Origin: Pedobacter sp.
GTDB taxonomy: Bacteria > Bacteroidota > Bacteroidia > Sphingobacteriales > Sphingobacteriaceae
Reading direction: 5' to 3'
Assembly: GCA_028287885.1 (NCBI GenBank)
Contig: JAQBOT010000062.1
Span: 1-12,015, forward strand
DNA: 12,015 bases
Below, in pieces: positions 1-6,573 of this stretch (positions within the stretch are counted from its first letter, which is position 1; the number at the start of each line of letters is the position of its first letter). The notes beneath the pieces were generated by a model. It was not told where the DNA came from. It saw only the letters and a program-made list of their open reading frames with translations, and did not search any database. A program made the translations under genes and the position numbers.

Positions 1-28
1 CAACAAGCCAGCGTTGAGTTGTGCATAG

Positions 29-78
29 CCTTTGAAACAGTCGACGTAAATCACCGCGACTGCTTCAAAGGTTTTTTT
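29..78 (+). terminator. Rho-independent terminator of an upstream gene
   Basis: The left arm (29-43, CCTTTGAAACAGTCG) pairs with the right arm (57-71, CGACTGCTTCAAAGG). That gives 14 pairs with a single A/C mismatch and a 13-nt loop. Seven T residues (72-78) follow directly, the classic intrinsic terminator layout for plus-strand transcription; there is no matching T-run on the other side. A TAG at 26-28 in reading frame 2 sits right before the stem, so an upstream plus-strand gene could end there. However, frame 1 is also open through base 87, so the terminated gene cannot be identified. Confidence 0.8.
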
Positions 79-190
79 GTTTTATAATCTATGTTGTCGT
101 GTAACGAAATATTTCCTAACTTCAACCTGCTGCTGCCTGGTAAGAAAACCAACACAGCTTATTTATAAGTTGAATTAAAACAAACAACAT

Positions 191-688
191 ATGTCAACAT
201 TGAAAGAGTTTTTGAAAGAGCTGGACCAAGAGTCTGCCGTAACACGTAAAATGTTGGAACGCATTCCGGATGACAAACACGACTGGCAACCACATCCGAA
301 AAGCATGACCATTAAACAGCTTGCAGGTCACATTGCTGAACTTCCAGGCTGGATCAGCATGGCGTTTACTACGGATGAAATGGACTTTTCAACAAGCCCG
401 TATTCCCCACCTAAGTGGAATACGAAAGAGGAACTGCTTGCAATTTTTGAACAAGCACTAACCGGAGCACACCAGCACATCAACGAGGCTAAAGAAGAAG
501 ATTTAGACCCTGAATGGAAGCTTCGAGATGCCGAGAATATTTACATGGCTATAACCAAAAGGGAACTTGTACGACATGCTCTTAGCCAAACCATACACCA
601 CCGCGCACAATTGGGAGTATACCTACGGCTGCTTGACATTCCGATCCCTGGAACCTATGGCCCAAGTGCCGACGAACAAAACTTTTAG
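191..688 (+). CDS. DinB-family protein (putative metal-dependent enzyme)
   Basis: This 165-residue protein has the size and all-helical look of the DinB/YfiT-like four-helix-bundle family. Members usually bind a divalent metal through a histidine triad, and some act as thiol (e.g. bacillithiol or mycothiol) transferases. Visible motifs are LAGHIAELPGW, with His47 as a likely metal ligand, and the family-typical C-terminal IHHRAQLGVYLRLL (His136/His137). A further histidine is at 129. The conserved tail, with a tyrosine-glycine-proline segment after the last helix, is typical of DinB proteins in Bacteroidota. The ATG at 191 starts the family's usual N-terminus. The gene follows a terminator with about 110 bp of AT-rich leader, so it is probably transcribed alone. 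Its substrate cannot be told from sequence; the name reflects family membership, not DNA damage induction. Confidence 0.85.
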   Translation: MSTLKEFLKELDQESAVTRKMLERIPDDKHDWQPHPKSMTIKQLAGHIAELPGWISMAFTTDEMDFSTSPYSPPKWNTKEELLAIFEQALTGAHQHINEAKEEDLDPEWKLRDAENIYMAITKRELVRHALSQTIHHRAQLGVYLRLLDIPIPGTYGPSADEQNF

Positions 689-689
689 T

Positions 690-1265
690 TTAGGCTTCTG
701 TCGTGTCAGGATTTAGGTGGCGGAGAACTCTGCAGGGGTTGCCTGCAGCAATTACGTCAGAAGGAATATCTTTTGTAACTACGCTACCGGCCCCAATGAT
801 GCTCCGGTCGCCAATGGTCACACCCGGGCAAATGACAGCGCTCCCACCCAGCCATACATCTTCTCCGATCACAATGGGCTTCGCCAATTCTACACCGGAT
901 GCGCGTTCTTTATGACTGGTTGGATGTGTGGCTGTATAAATTTGAACATTCGGGCCGACTAGCGTACGACTGCCAATTGTTACATCCATCACGTCTAGAA
1001 TAACACAGTTGAAGTTAAAAAACACATTATCACCTATGTGGATGTTGGTGCCGTAGTCGCAATAGAACGGGGGCTGCAGCCACAAACCGGCTCCGCCATG
1101 CGGAATTAGGTCTCGGATCAATCGGTTTCTTTCTTCTACCTGATCCTCAGAAGTGTCGTTTAATTTTTTAATTAATAGACGCGCAGCCAACCTTTCATCC
1201 GAAAGTTGTACATCCAGAGGGTTGTACAATTCTCCATCGAGCATCTTTTCTTTTTCAGTTTTCAT
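690..1265 (-). CDS. Sugar O-acetyltransferase (maltose acetyltransferase type, left-handed beta-helix)
   Basis: This 191-residue protein belongs to the Maa/NodL/LacA group, which moves acetyl groups from acetyl-CoA to sugar hydroxyls in the cytoplasm, usually as a trimer. The N-terminus (about 1-60, starting KTEKEKMLDGELYNP) is the maltose-acetyltransferase cap domain. From about 70 to 180 come hexapeptide repeats of the left-handed beta-helix (IHIGDN, VTIGSR, IVIGEDVWLGG, VTIGDRSIIGAGSVVTKDIP). TATHP carries the likely catalytic base His114, and AAGNPCRVLR is the normal family end. Full length, with no sign of damage. Its stop lies one base from the stop of the convergent DinB gene, leaving no room for a dedicated terminator. 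The acceptor sugar is unknown; maa is a plausible name but substrate assignment within this family is unreliable. Confidence 0.9.
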   Translation of the reverse strand: MKTEKEKMLDGELYNPLDVQLSDERLAARLLIKKLNDTSEDQVEERNRLIRDLIPHGGAGLWLQPPFYCDYGTNIHIGDNVFFNFNCVILDVMDVTIGSRTLVGPNVQIYTATHPTSHKERASGVELAKPIVIGEDVWLGGSAVICPGVTIGDRSIIGAGSVVTKDIPSDVIAAGNPCRVLRHLNPDTTEA

Positions 1266-1426
1266 AAGCGATTTTCTTCTTTTCCGTCTTTGAGTAATTA
1301 TCTCCGCGGCCTTAATTTAATGCAAATTCTTGTATTTAACGCCTATCAATCCCACATAACTCGTGTTGGTCACTTTTTTCTAAAACGCTTTTCTAAATGC
1401 TTTAATATTGATCAAAAAACAAGGTT

Positions 1427-2950
1427 ATGAAAATTAGATGGCGTGAACACGAGGCTGTTTTGGTTGGTATCATTGCAGCAGTTCTGATAGGTAAATATTT
1501 GTATGACATGTTTCTTATGTCGGGACTGACGTTTAAAGAACTTGCCGGTATATCGATGCCGCAGATTGGTACGGTAGTTTTATTGTGGTTTGTGTATTTC
1601 TGGATAAATCGCATTATTATCCCGATGATCGTTAGGCAAAAGACGAGCTTGGTGAGAATCACCTGGGCTGTGTTCCAGCTACTTTTGGTTGCGTATCTAA
1701 TTGGGCCAGTGATCAATTTCGCATCTTTCTATTTGAGTGCAGCGCATCAATCACAAACAAATGATTTCTTATTCACCTTTGGTCAGCACCCGCAGCCATT
1801 TCTAAATACATTCGGTGGCTTAGGAGTCGCCTTCATTTGGCTCAGCATTTATCTGTCTTATGCAGCGATAAGGGAATCTACCATCTGGAATTTACAACAA
1901 TCAAGCAAGAGCAATGCTTTGACGGTAGTCGTATTAAATGAAACCACCCTGTTTTTTGTGCGGCTTTTCAGCTTACCCATATTCGCTGGCGTCTTTAATC
2001 TGGTGCCAAATCCTTTATATTACAACATCTATTACGCCTGCTTATTACCAACACAAGGGGTTTTCCTGACCAACAAATTTTTTCTTTTTCCGCTCAAGGG
2101 GGATAGGTCATTTTATGACTGGCAAGTAGCTGGCCCAGTCCTATTTTCCAGCTTTCTTTATACGCTCCTTTTTAGTGTTACACTTGGCCAATACTGGTCA
2201 ATTGTAAATGTATGCCTCATTTGGATCCTTCAAATAGCCTTTGTTATCCCGATTACCTGGTTAGATTACAAGCAGGAAAAAGACAAGATCCTCAACTTGC
2301 GAGGCATACAAAAAGCTTTAACAAGGACGAACGCTGACCTACAGCTACTGCGCATGCAGATCAATCCACATTTCCTTTTTAACGTACTAAATACCATTTA
2401 CGGCACAGCCTTGATGGAAGGTGCACATAGAACTGCAGAAAGCACGCAGAAACTTGGTGATATGATGCGCTTTATGATTCATGAGAACACATTGGACTAC
2501 ATTAGCATTGATAAAGAACTTGCTTACCTTAGAAACTATATCGACCTACAAAAGCTACGCATTCAAGCCTCCGAGGATATCTGCATTGAAGATCAGATTG
2601 ACTGCGATAATGCTGATTTGAAGATTGCACCTATGTTGCTAATACCTTTCGTTGAAAATGCTTTTAAGCACGGCATCGATCTTGCAGAAAAGTCTTTTAT
2701 AAACATCAAGCTCGGCATAGCAAACGGCATATTGCATTATGAAGTCCGCAACAGTATTCACAAATTAAAGTCTGAGGATTATGAAAAGGACAATTCTGGA
2801 ATTGGCTTGAACAGCGTAGAACAGCGCCTTCAGATGTTCTACCCAGGAGGACATGAAATATTCTATGCAGCGGAGGGAAATACGTATATTTCTAAGCTGA
2901 CCATCGATTTGAAACTGACCATGAAAAAAGAGACATGTTACGAGCAATAG
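1427..2950 (+). CDS. Polytopic sensor histidine kinase, LytS/YehU (His_kinase/PF06580) type
   Basis: This 507-residue inner-membrane kinase is the sensor of a two-component system. The N-terminal half (about 1-280) is strongly hydrophobic with roughly seven to eight predicted membrane segments (near 10-28, 47-67, 78-100, 131-147, 165-193, 196-215, 234-252 and 256-277). No periplasmic ligand domain is recognisable. A short coiled linker (280-305) leads to the His_kinase domain: MQINPHFLFNVLN carries the phospho-acceptor His315. The ATP-binding part has the N-box PFVENAFKHG (407-416) and the G-box SGIGLNSVEQRL (457-468), so all catalytic motifs appear intact. The 3' end overlaps the response-regulator start by 16 bp, implying translational coupling. 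A weak AAGG (1421-1424) and a TTGATCAA palindrome (1408-1415) precede the ATG. The signal sensed is unknown. Confidence 0.93.
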   Translation: MKIRWREHEAVLVGIIAAVLIGKYLYDMFLMSGLTFKELAGISMPQIGTVVLLWFVYFWINRIIIPMIVRQKTSLVRITWAVFQLLLVAYLIGPVINFASFYLSAAHQSQTNDFLFTFGQHPQPFLNTFGGLGVAFIWLSIYLSYAAIRESTIWNLQQSSKSNALTVVVLNETTLFFVRLFSLPIFAGVFNLVPNPLYYNIYYACLLPTQGVFLTNKFFLFPLKGDRSFYDWQVAGPVLFSSFLYTLLFSVTLGQYWSIVNVCLIWILQIAFVIPITWLDYKQEKDKILNLRGIQKALTRTNADLQLLRMQINPHFLFNVLNTIYGTALMEGAHRTAESTQKLGDMMRFMIHENTLDYISIDKELAYLRNYIDLQKLRIQASEDICIEDQIDCDNADLKIAPMLLIPFVENAFKHGIDLAEKSFINIKLGIANGILHYEVRNSIHKLKSEDYEKDNSGIGLNSVEQRLQMFYPGGHEIFYAAEGNTYISKLTIDLKLTMKKETCYEQ

Positions 2951-3642
2951 CCATAGATGATGAACCTGTTGCCCTGGAAGTGATTAAAAGCTTGGCGAAA
3001 CAGGTGCTATTTCTCTCTATGGAAGGATATTTCAGCAACCCTTTTCGCGCCTTAGAAAAGCTGCAGGAAGGCCAAATTGACCTACTTTTTTTAGACATAA
3101 AAATGCCCGGGATCTCCGGAACAGACTTTTTGAAAAGCATTACAAATCCACCAATGGTAATCTTTACTACGGCCTACAGTGAACATGCTGTTCAGAGCTT
3201 TGAGCTTAATGCAATCGATTACGTGTTAAAGCCTTTTTCCCTAACGCGTTTCCTGAAAGCCTGTAATAAGGCAAACGAACAATATGAATTGCGAAGAAAA
3301 AAAGAACACCCACAAGGTGTTAGCAGTCCTTTTTTCATAAAGAGCGGATATGAACAGATCAGGGTGCAACCTGATGAGATCTTGTATGCAGAAAGTGCCG
3401 GCAATTATGTCAAGTTTGTTCTAAGAGCGAATACCATCGTATCGAGACTTACCATGTCTCAGGCCATTGAATTGTTGTCTTCAAGTGCTTTCTTGCAAAT
3501 ACACCGGTCGTTTATTGTGGCAACACAACATATTACTAAAGCCGATAAAAGAACGGTTTGGATTGGAGGAACTGAGTTGCCGGTCGGTACTGCTTATAGC
3601 CAGCCCCTGCAGTCATACCTTGAGGGTAAAAAGCCTTTTTAA
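2935..3642 (+). CDS. LytTR-family response regulator
   Basis: This 235-residue cytoplasmic transcription regulator is the cognate partner of the kinase just upstream. The receiver domain (about 2-118) has the acidic pair Asp8/Asp9 (AIDDEP), phospho-acceptor Asp54 (LLFLDIKMPGISG), the switch threonine region FTTAYSEHAV (77-86) and Lys99 in VLKPF. A linker is followed by a LytTR DNA-binding domain (about 135-232), with family signatures EILYAESAGNYVKF and FLQIHRSFIV. LytTR proteins normally bind pairs of short direct repeats. The ATG at 2935 lies inside the kinase reading frame, giving a 16-bp overlap typical of coupled two-component pairs. No clear terminator follows: the 250 bp before GH43 hold only a weak short inverted repeat near 3645. 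Target genes are unknown. Confidence 0.94.
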   Translation: MLRAIAIDDEPVALEVIKSLAKQVLFLSMEGYFSNPFRALEKLQEGQIDLLFLDIKMPGISGTDFLKSITNPPMVIFTTAYSEHAVQSFELNAIDYVLKPFSLTRFLKACNKANEQYELRRKKEHPQGVSSPFFIKSGYEQIRVQPDEILYAESAGNYVKFVLRANTIVSRLTMSQAIELLSSSAFLQIHRSFIVATQHITKADKRTVWIGGTELPVGTAYSQPLQSYLEGKKPF

Positions 3643-3848
3643 TCACCAACTTGGTTGGGTCAGAAAGCTTAGGGCTGCTGGAACGTGTCTCTAGCATTCG
3701 TTGAAACTGCTTGATCAAATTATTCAATTCGTTTTAGAAAGCCGAAGTTCGCTGCCATATCTTTTAAGGCGTAATAAATACTTGATGGAAAACAATAAAC
3801 GTATATAAGACATTTAATATTTTTTTATATCTTCATGATGCAAATGCT

Positions 3849-3864
3849 GGATCAAATTTGATCC
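3849..3864. promoter_or_regulatory. 16-bp perfect palindrome before the GH43 gene (candidate operator)
   Basis: GGATCAAATTTGATCC is a perfect 16-bp palindrome ending 28 bp before the GH43 ATG. The 9-mer GATCAAATT from its left half also occurs at 3713-3721, inside TTGATCAAATT. A dimeric regulator could bind here, or the RNA could form a short hairpin just ahead of the start. Function is inference; no promoter with good Bacteroidota consensus was identified in 3643-3892. Confidence 0.4.
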
Positions 3865-3892
3865 TACAAGCGATAACCAGATATTGAAGTTC

Positions 3893-6013
3893 ATGAAAAC
3901 ACATCTTGCCTCCCTACCCGCACCATTTTACAGTAAGTTGTTGTTAACAGTCCTGATTCTGAGTTCAGCTGTTCTCTCTCTAGCACAAACTTCGCCCAAA
4001 ACCTGGACTTCAGACAATGGCAACGGAACCTTTACAAATCCCTTGTTTTACGATGAATTCTCTGACCCTGACCTCATCCGCGTTGGCGATAACTACTATC
4101 TCACCGGCACAACCATGCATGCAATGCCAGGGTTACCAGTCTTGCAGTCAAAGGATCTGGTGAACTGGAAATTTGTATGCTACGTAGTAGATAAGCTAGA
4201 TTTTGGGCCAGCCTACAGGCTCGAAAACGGAAAGGATATTTACGGGCAAGGTGTATGGGCGCCAAGTTTCCGTTATCACAATGGCAAATTCTATATCTTC
4301 TTTAATGTAAATGGGCAGACTGCTCAATTGTATACGGCAACAAATCCCGCAGGACCATGGACACATACCGCGATGAAAAAATCTTTTCACGATCTTTCTG
4401 TTTTGTTTGATGATGATGGGAAAGTATATGTTGTATGGGGTTATGATGAGTTGAAAATAGCTGAGTTAACAGAAGATCTTACAGATATTAAGCTTGGGAC
4501 AGAACAGGTTATCGTACCAAAAAGCAGCGGTGCAGGTGAAGGATCACACTTTTATAAGATCAACGGAAAGTATTACATCACCAATACGAACTATGACCCC
4601 CTTTGTTATCAGGTCTGCTTACGTTCGGATAAGCCTACAGGTCCGTACGAAATCAATGTGATGAGTGCAGAAGAAAGTTTTGGCGTTGGGACGGGTTGGC
4701 AACACAAGGACCTCAGAACCGGTCCACCTTTTACGTTAATTGCCCCCAAACCAAATTACGTAGGTTCGATCCCTCTGCACCAAGGTGGCATTGTGCAAAC
4801 ACAGTCTGGAGAATGGTGGGGATGGTCTATGATGGATCACAATTCTACAGGGAGACTTACGAGTTTGTCGCCGGTGACCTGGCAGAACGGCTGGCCCTAT
4901 TTCGGACTTCCGGGCAATCTGACCCGCTCACCAGCAACCTGGATTAAACCGAATACTGGTTTCTCTACGGCGCCTGCTGCACCTTATGAACGCTCCGATG
5001 ATTTTTCTGGCAGTAAGCTGAAACCAATCTGGCAATGGAACCATGTGCCCAAGGAGGGAAAATGGTCGCTAAGTGCGAAAAAGGGATACCTGCGGCTGTC
5101 ATCTTTACCAGCAAAAGATTTCTGGACTGCGAGAAATTCTCTTACACAACGTGCCGTGGGGCCCGAGTCTACTGCAACTACAGAGCTGGAAACCAAAAAC
5201 TTGAAAATGGGTGATCAGGCAGGCCTGGCCCTTCTTAACCTTCCGTATGCCTGGCTGGGAGTAAACAGAAATGGCAACCAAACTGAGCTTAAGCAGTACG
5301 ACCAGCAAAGCGGAAAAGTGCTTACTGCAAAAATAAATACAAGCCATGTTTGGCTGCGTGTACATTGCAACTTCGATACCGAGAAAGCGTTGTTCAGTTA
5401 CAGTACCGATGGCAAGACGTTTAAGCAGATTGGTGACACAACGATCATGGTATTTCAGCTTAGAACCTTCCAGGGCGTTCGGTTTGCGCTATTTAATTAC
5501 AATACGGCTGGCGTTGAAGGTGGTTCTGTAGATTTTAACAACTTTACGGTAGAGGAACCCCGGTCCCGAGGCCTCACTAGGCCTATACCTTATGGAAAGT
5601 TGATTACACTGACAAGTCTTGCCGACAGTACTGTCTTGGTTAATTGGAAAAACTTTGTTAGGCCGGCATCAATGGGTAGTCCTTTTACAAAGGGAAATGT
5701 CAGTCAGTTTAGAGTCTTAGATCGTGGAAACGGCCGCGTAGCCTTGCAATCGGTAACAGACGGAGGCTTCGTTGTTGTTAAAGGCATGGGTGGCATGGCT
5801 GAAGTCCGGATTGAAAAGGAAGAAAAAGGTATTGCATCTTTGTTCCAATGGCAGGACATGTTGCGAGGTGATCTGATGCTCATGTCGCTGGCAACCCATA
5901 GGTATCTTTTTGCTGATCCAAATCAAGGGAGCCTGAGTTCTGCGGATTCGCCGGGCACAAGGCCTGATCGAAAAGACGGATCTTGTTTTAAATGGAACCT
6001 TGCTGGGGATTAA
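3893..6013 (+). CDS. Secreted glycoside hydrolase family 43 (beta-xylosidase/alpha-L-arabinofuranosidase type) with C-terminal beta-sandwich and beta-trefoil-like domains
   Basis: I start this gene at ATG 3893 (706 residues) rather than a TTG nine bases upstream, because the ATG begins a good signal peptide (about 1-31, ending SLAQ). The GH43 five-bladed propeller spans about 45-350. The expected inverting-enzyme triad is visible: base Asp58 in EFSDPDLIR, pKa-modulating Asp167 in FHDLSVLFDDDG, and acid Glu216 in GAGEGSHFYK. GVWAPSFRYHNGKFYIFF is also typical. Residues about 367-555 resemble the concanavalin-like C-terminal domain of GH43 xylosidases (DDFSGSKLKPIWQWNH near its start). Residues about 565-703 look like a fascin-like or ricin-like beta-trefoil, which could bind carbohydrate. 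The enzyme probably releases xylose or arabinose from hemicellulose side chains in the periplasm or outside. There is no SusCD pair nearby, so it sits outside a normal utilisation locus. The exact substrate is uncertain. Confidence 0.9.
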   Translation: MKTHLASLPAPFYSKLLLTVLILSSAVLSLAQTSPKTWTSDNGNGTFTNPLFYDEFSDPDLIRVGDNYYLTGTTMHAMPGLPVLQSKDLVNWKFVCYVVDKLDFGPAYRLENGKDIYGQGVWAPSFRYHNGKFYIFFNVNGQTAQLYTATNPAGPWTHTAMKKSFHDLSVLFDDDGKVYVVWGYDELKIAELTEDLTDIKLGTEQVIVPKSSGAGEGSHFYKINGKYYITNTNYDPLCYQVCLRSDKPTGPYEINVMSAEESFGVGTGWQHKDLRTGPPFTLIAPKPNYVGSIPLHQGGIVQTQSGEWWGWSMMDHNSTGRLTSLSPVTWQNGWPYFGLPGNLTRSPATWIKPNTGFSTAPAAPYERSDDFSGSKLKPIWQWNHVPKEGKWSLSAKKGYLRLSSLPAKDFWTARNSLTQRAVGPESTATTELETKNLKMGDQAGLALLNLPYAWLGVNRNGNQTELKQYDQQSGKVLTAKINTSHVWLRVHCNFDTEKALFSYSTDGKTFKQIGDTTIMVFQLRTFQGVRFALFNYNTAGVEGGSVDFNNFTVEEPRSRGLTRPIPYGKLITLTSLADSTVLVNWKNFVRPASMGSPFTKGNVSQFRVLDRGNGRVALQSVTDGGFVVVKGMGGMAEVRIEKEEKGIASLFQWQDMLRGDLMLMSLATHRYLFADPNQGSLSSADSPGTRPDRKDGSCFKWNLAGD

Positions 6014-6085
6014 TCTTCATTAATTATAATTTATAAAATGACCTATTTATAAAATTATCAATTATAGACACGTCAATCCCCAGCA
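6001..6085. repeat. 85-bp inverted-repeat structure across the GH43/VOC convergent gap (bidirectional terminator or MITE-like)
   Basis: TGCTGGGGATT (6001-6011) and AATCCCCAGCA (6075-6085) are perfect 11-bp inverted repeats enclosing 63 bp of very AT-rich DNA. The left arm covers the last three GH43 codons and the first base of its TAA; the right arm ends four bases from the VOC stop. Inside, ATTTATAAAAT is repeated directly at 6029-6039 and 6045-6055, and the flanks of that pair are imperfectly self-complementary. The simplest reading is a shared bidirectional terminator. A small palindromic insertion is the alternative; I see no convincing target-site duplication. Confidence 0.6.
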
Positions 6086-6089
6086 TGGC

Positions 6090-6446
6090 TTATTTATCCT
6101 GGTGCAAGCTAATGCGATTTCCATCAGGATCTACTACGGCCATGAACTTACCCCATGGCGTGTCGTCAATCTCTTCTGGTTGCACACCTTTTGCAAGAAG
6201 CTCTTCTCTGTCTTTGGCAACATCACCGGTTTTGATAACGAAACCATTGATACAGCCAGGCGGCATGTTGTCAAACCAGGTTACCAGGGTAATAAATACC
6301 CCGCCACCAGGAAATCCCATTTGAATCCACTTTTGACCATGTTGGTAGGGTGCCTCCACAACGATTTCAAAACCCAGGTTTAGGTAGAACTGCTTAGCTC
6401 TTTGCTGATCAGTTACTGGTATAGAAATAATTTCAATAGCTTTCAT
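6090..6446 (-). CDS. VOC-family (glyoxalase/bleomycin-resistance fold) protein, possibly metal-site-degenerate
   Basis: This 118-residue single-domain protein is of the vicinal oxygen chelate superfamily, a cytoplasmic fold used by glyoxalases, dioxygenases and antibiotic-binding proteins. Visible hallmarks are the N-terminal beta-strand plus VTDQQRAKQFYLNLGFEIV, and the C-terminal VVDPDGNRISL. The usual metal ligands look absent: the first strand (IEIISIPV) lacks the normal histidine, and the position normally held by glutamate after DPDGN is serine (about 113). It may therefore bind a ligand without a metal, or use other residues. The length is normal for one VOC module pair. It is divergent from the GH13 gene and convergent with GH43, with no operon partner. 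Specific function unknown. Confidence 0.85.
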   Translation of the reverse strand: MKAIEIISIPVTDQQRAKQFYLNLGFEIVVEAPYQHGQKWIQMGFPGGGVFITLVTWFDNMPPGCINGFVIKTGDVAKDREELLAKGVQPEEIDDTPWGKFMAVVDPDGNRISLHQDK

Positions 6447-6497
6447 GGTTGAATATCTTTTTTATAAATACACCTAAAATTACTGAAACAAATTAAC

Positions 6498-6538
6498 AAA
6501 GGAGGAAAATGTTATTTACACAAAACCCTTTCAATTAA
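6498..6538 (+). other. Consensus Shine-Dalgarno plus 9-codon mini-ORF in the GH13 leader
   Basis: AAAGGAGG (6498-6505) lies three bases before an ATG at 6509 that opens a mini-ORF of nine sense codons (M L F T Q N P F N) ending with TAA at 6536-6538. The GH13 start is 35 bases further on. Near-perfect Shine-Dalgarno sites are rare in Bacteroidota and the other genes in this window lack them, so this may be a translated leader peptide. Chance remains a real possibility. Confidence 0.22.
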
Positions 6539-6573
6539 TTGTATTTTGCGCTTTTAAAATTGAATACGCAGCA

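Noticed and set aside
1..87. Frame open from base 1 to TAA at 85-87, suggesting a gene tail
   Set aside because: It runs through the strong terminator stem and T-run, and the residues are unrecognisable. Frame 2 ends with TAG just before the stem, an equally good candidate, so no CDS is called.
91..168. 25-residue ORF between the terminator and the DinB gene
   Set aside because: No ribosome site, no recognisable motif and no conservation evidence; most likely leader DNA.
3640..3665. Terminator after the LytTR gene (ACCAA/TTGGT)
   Set aside because: The stem is only five pairs with a one-base loop and no T-run follows.
3884..3892. TTG start three codons upstream for GH43
   Set aside because: The ATG at 3893 is a stronger start codon and begins a normal signal peptide.
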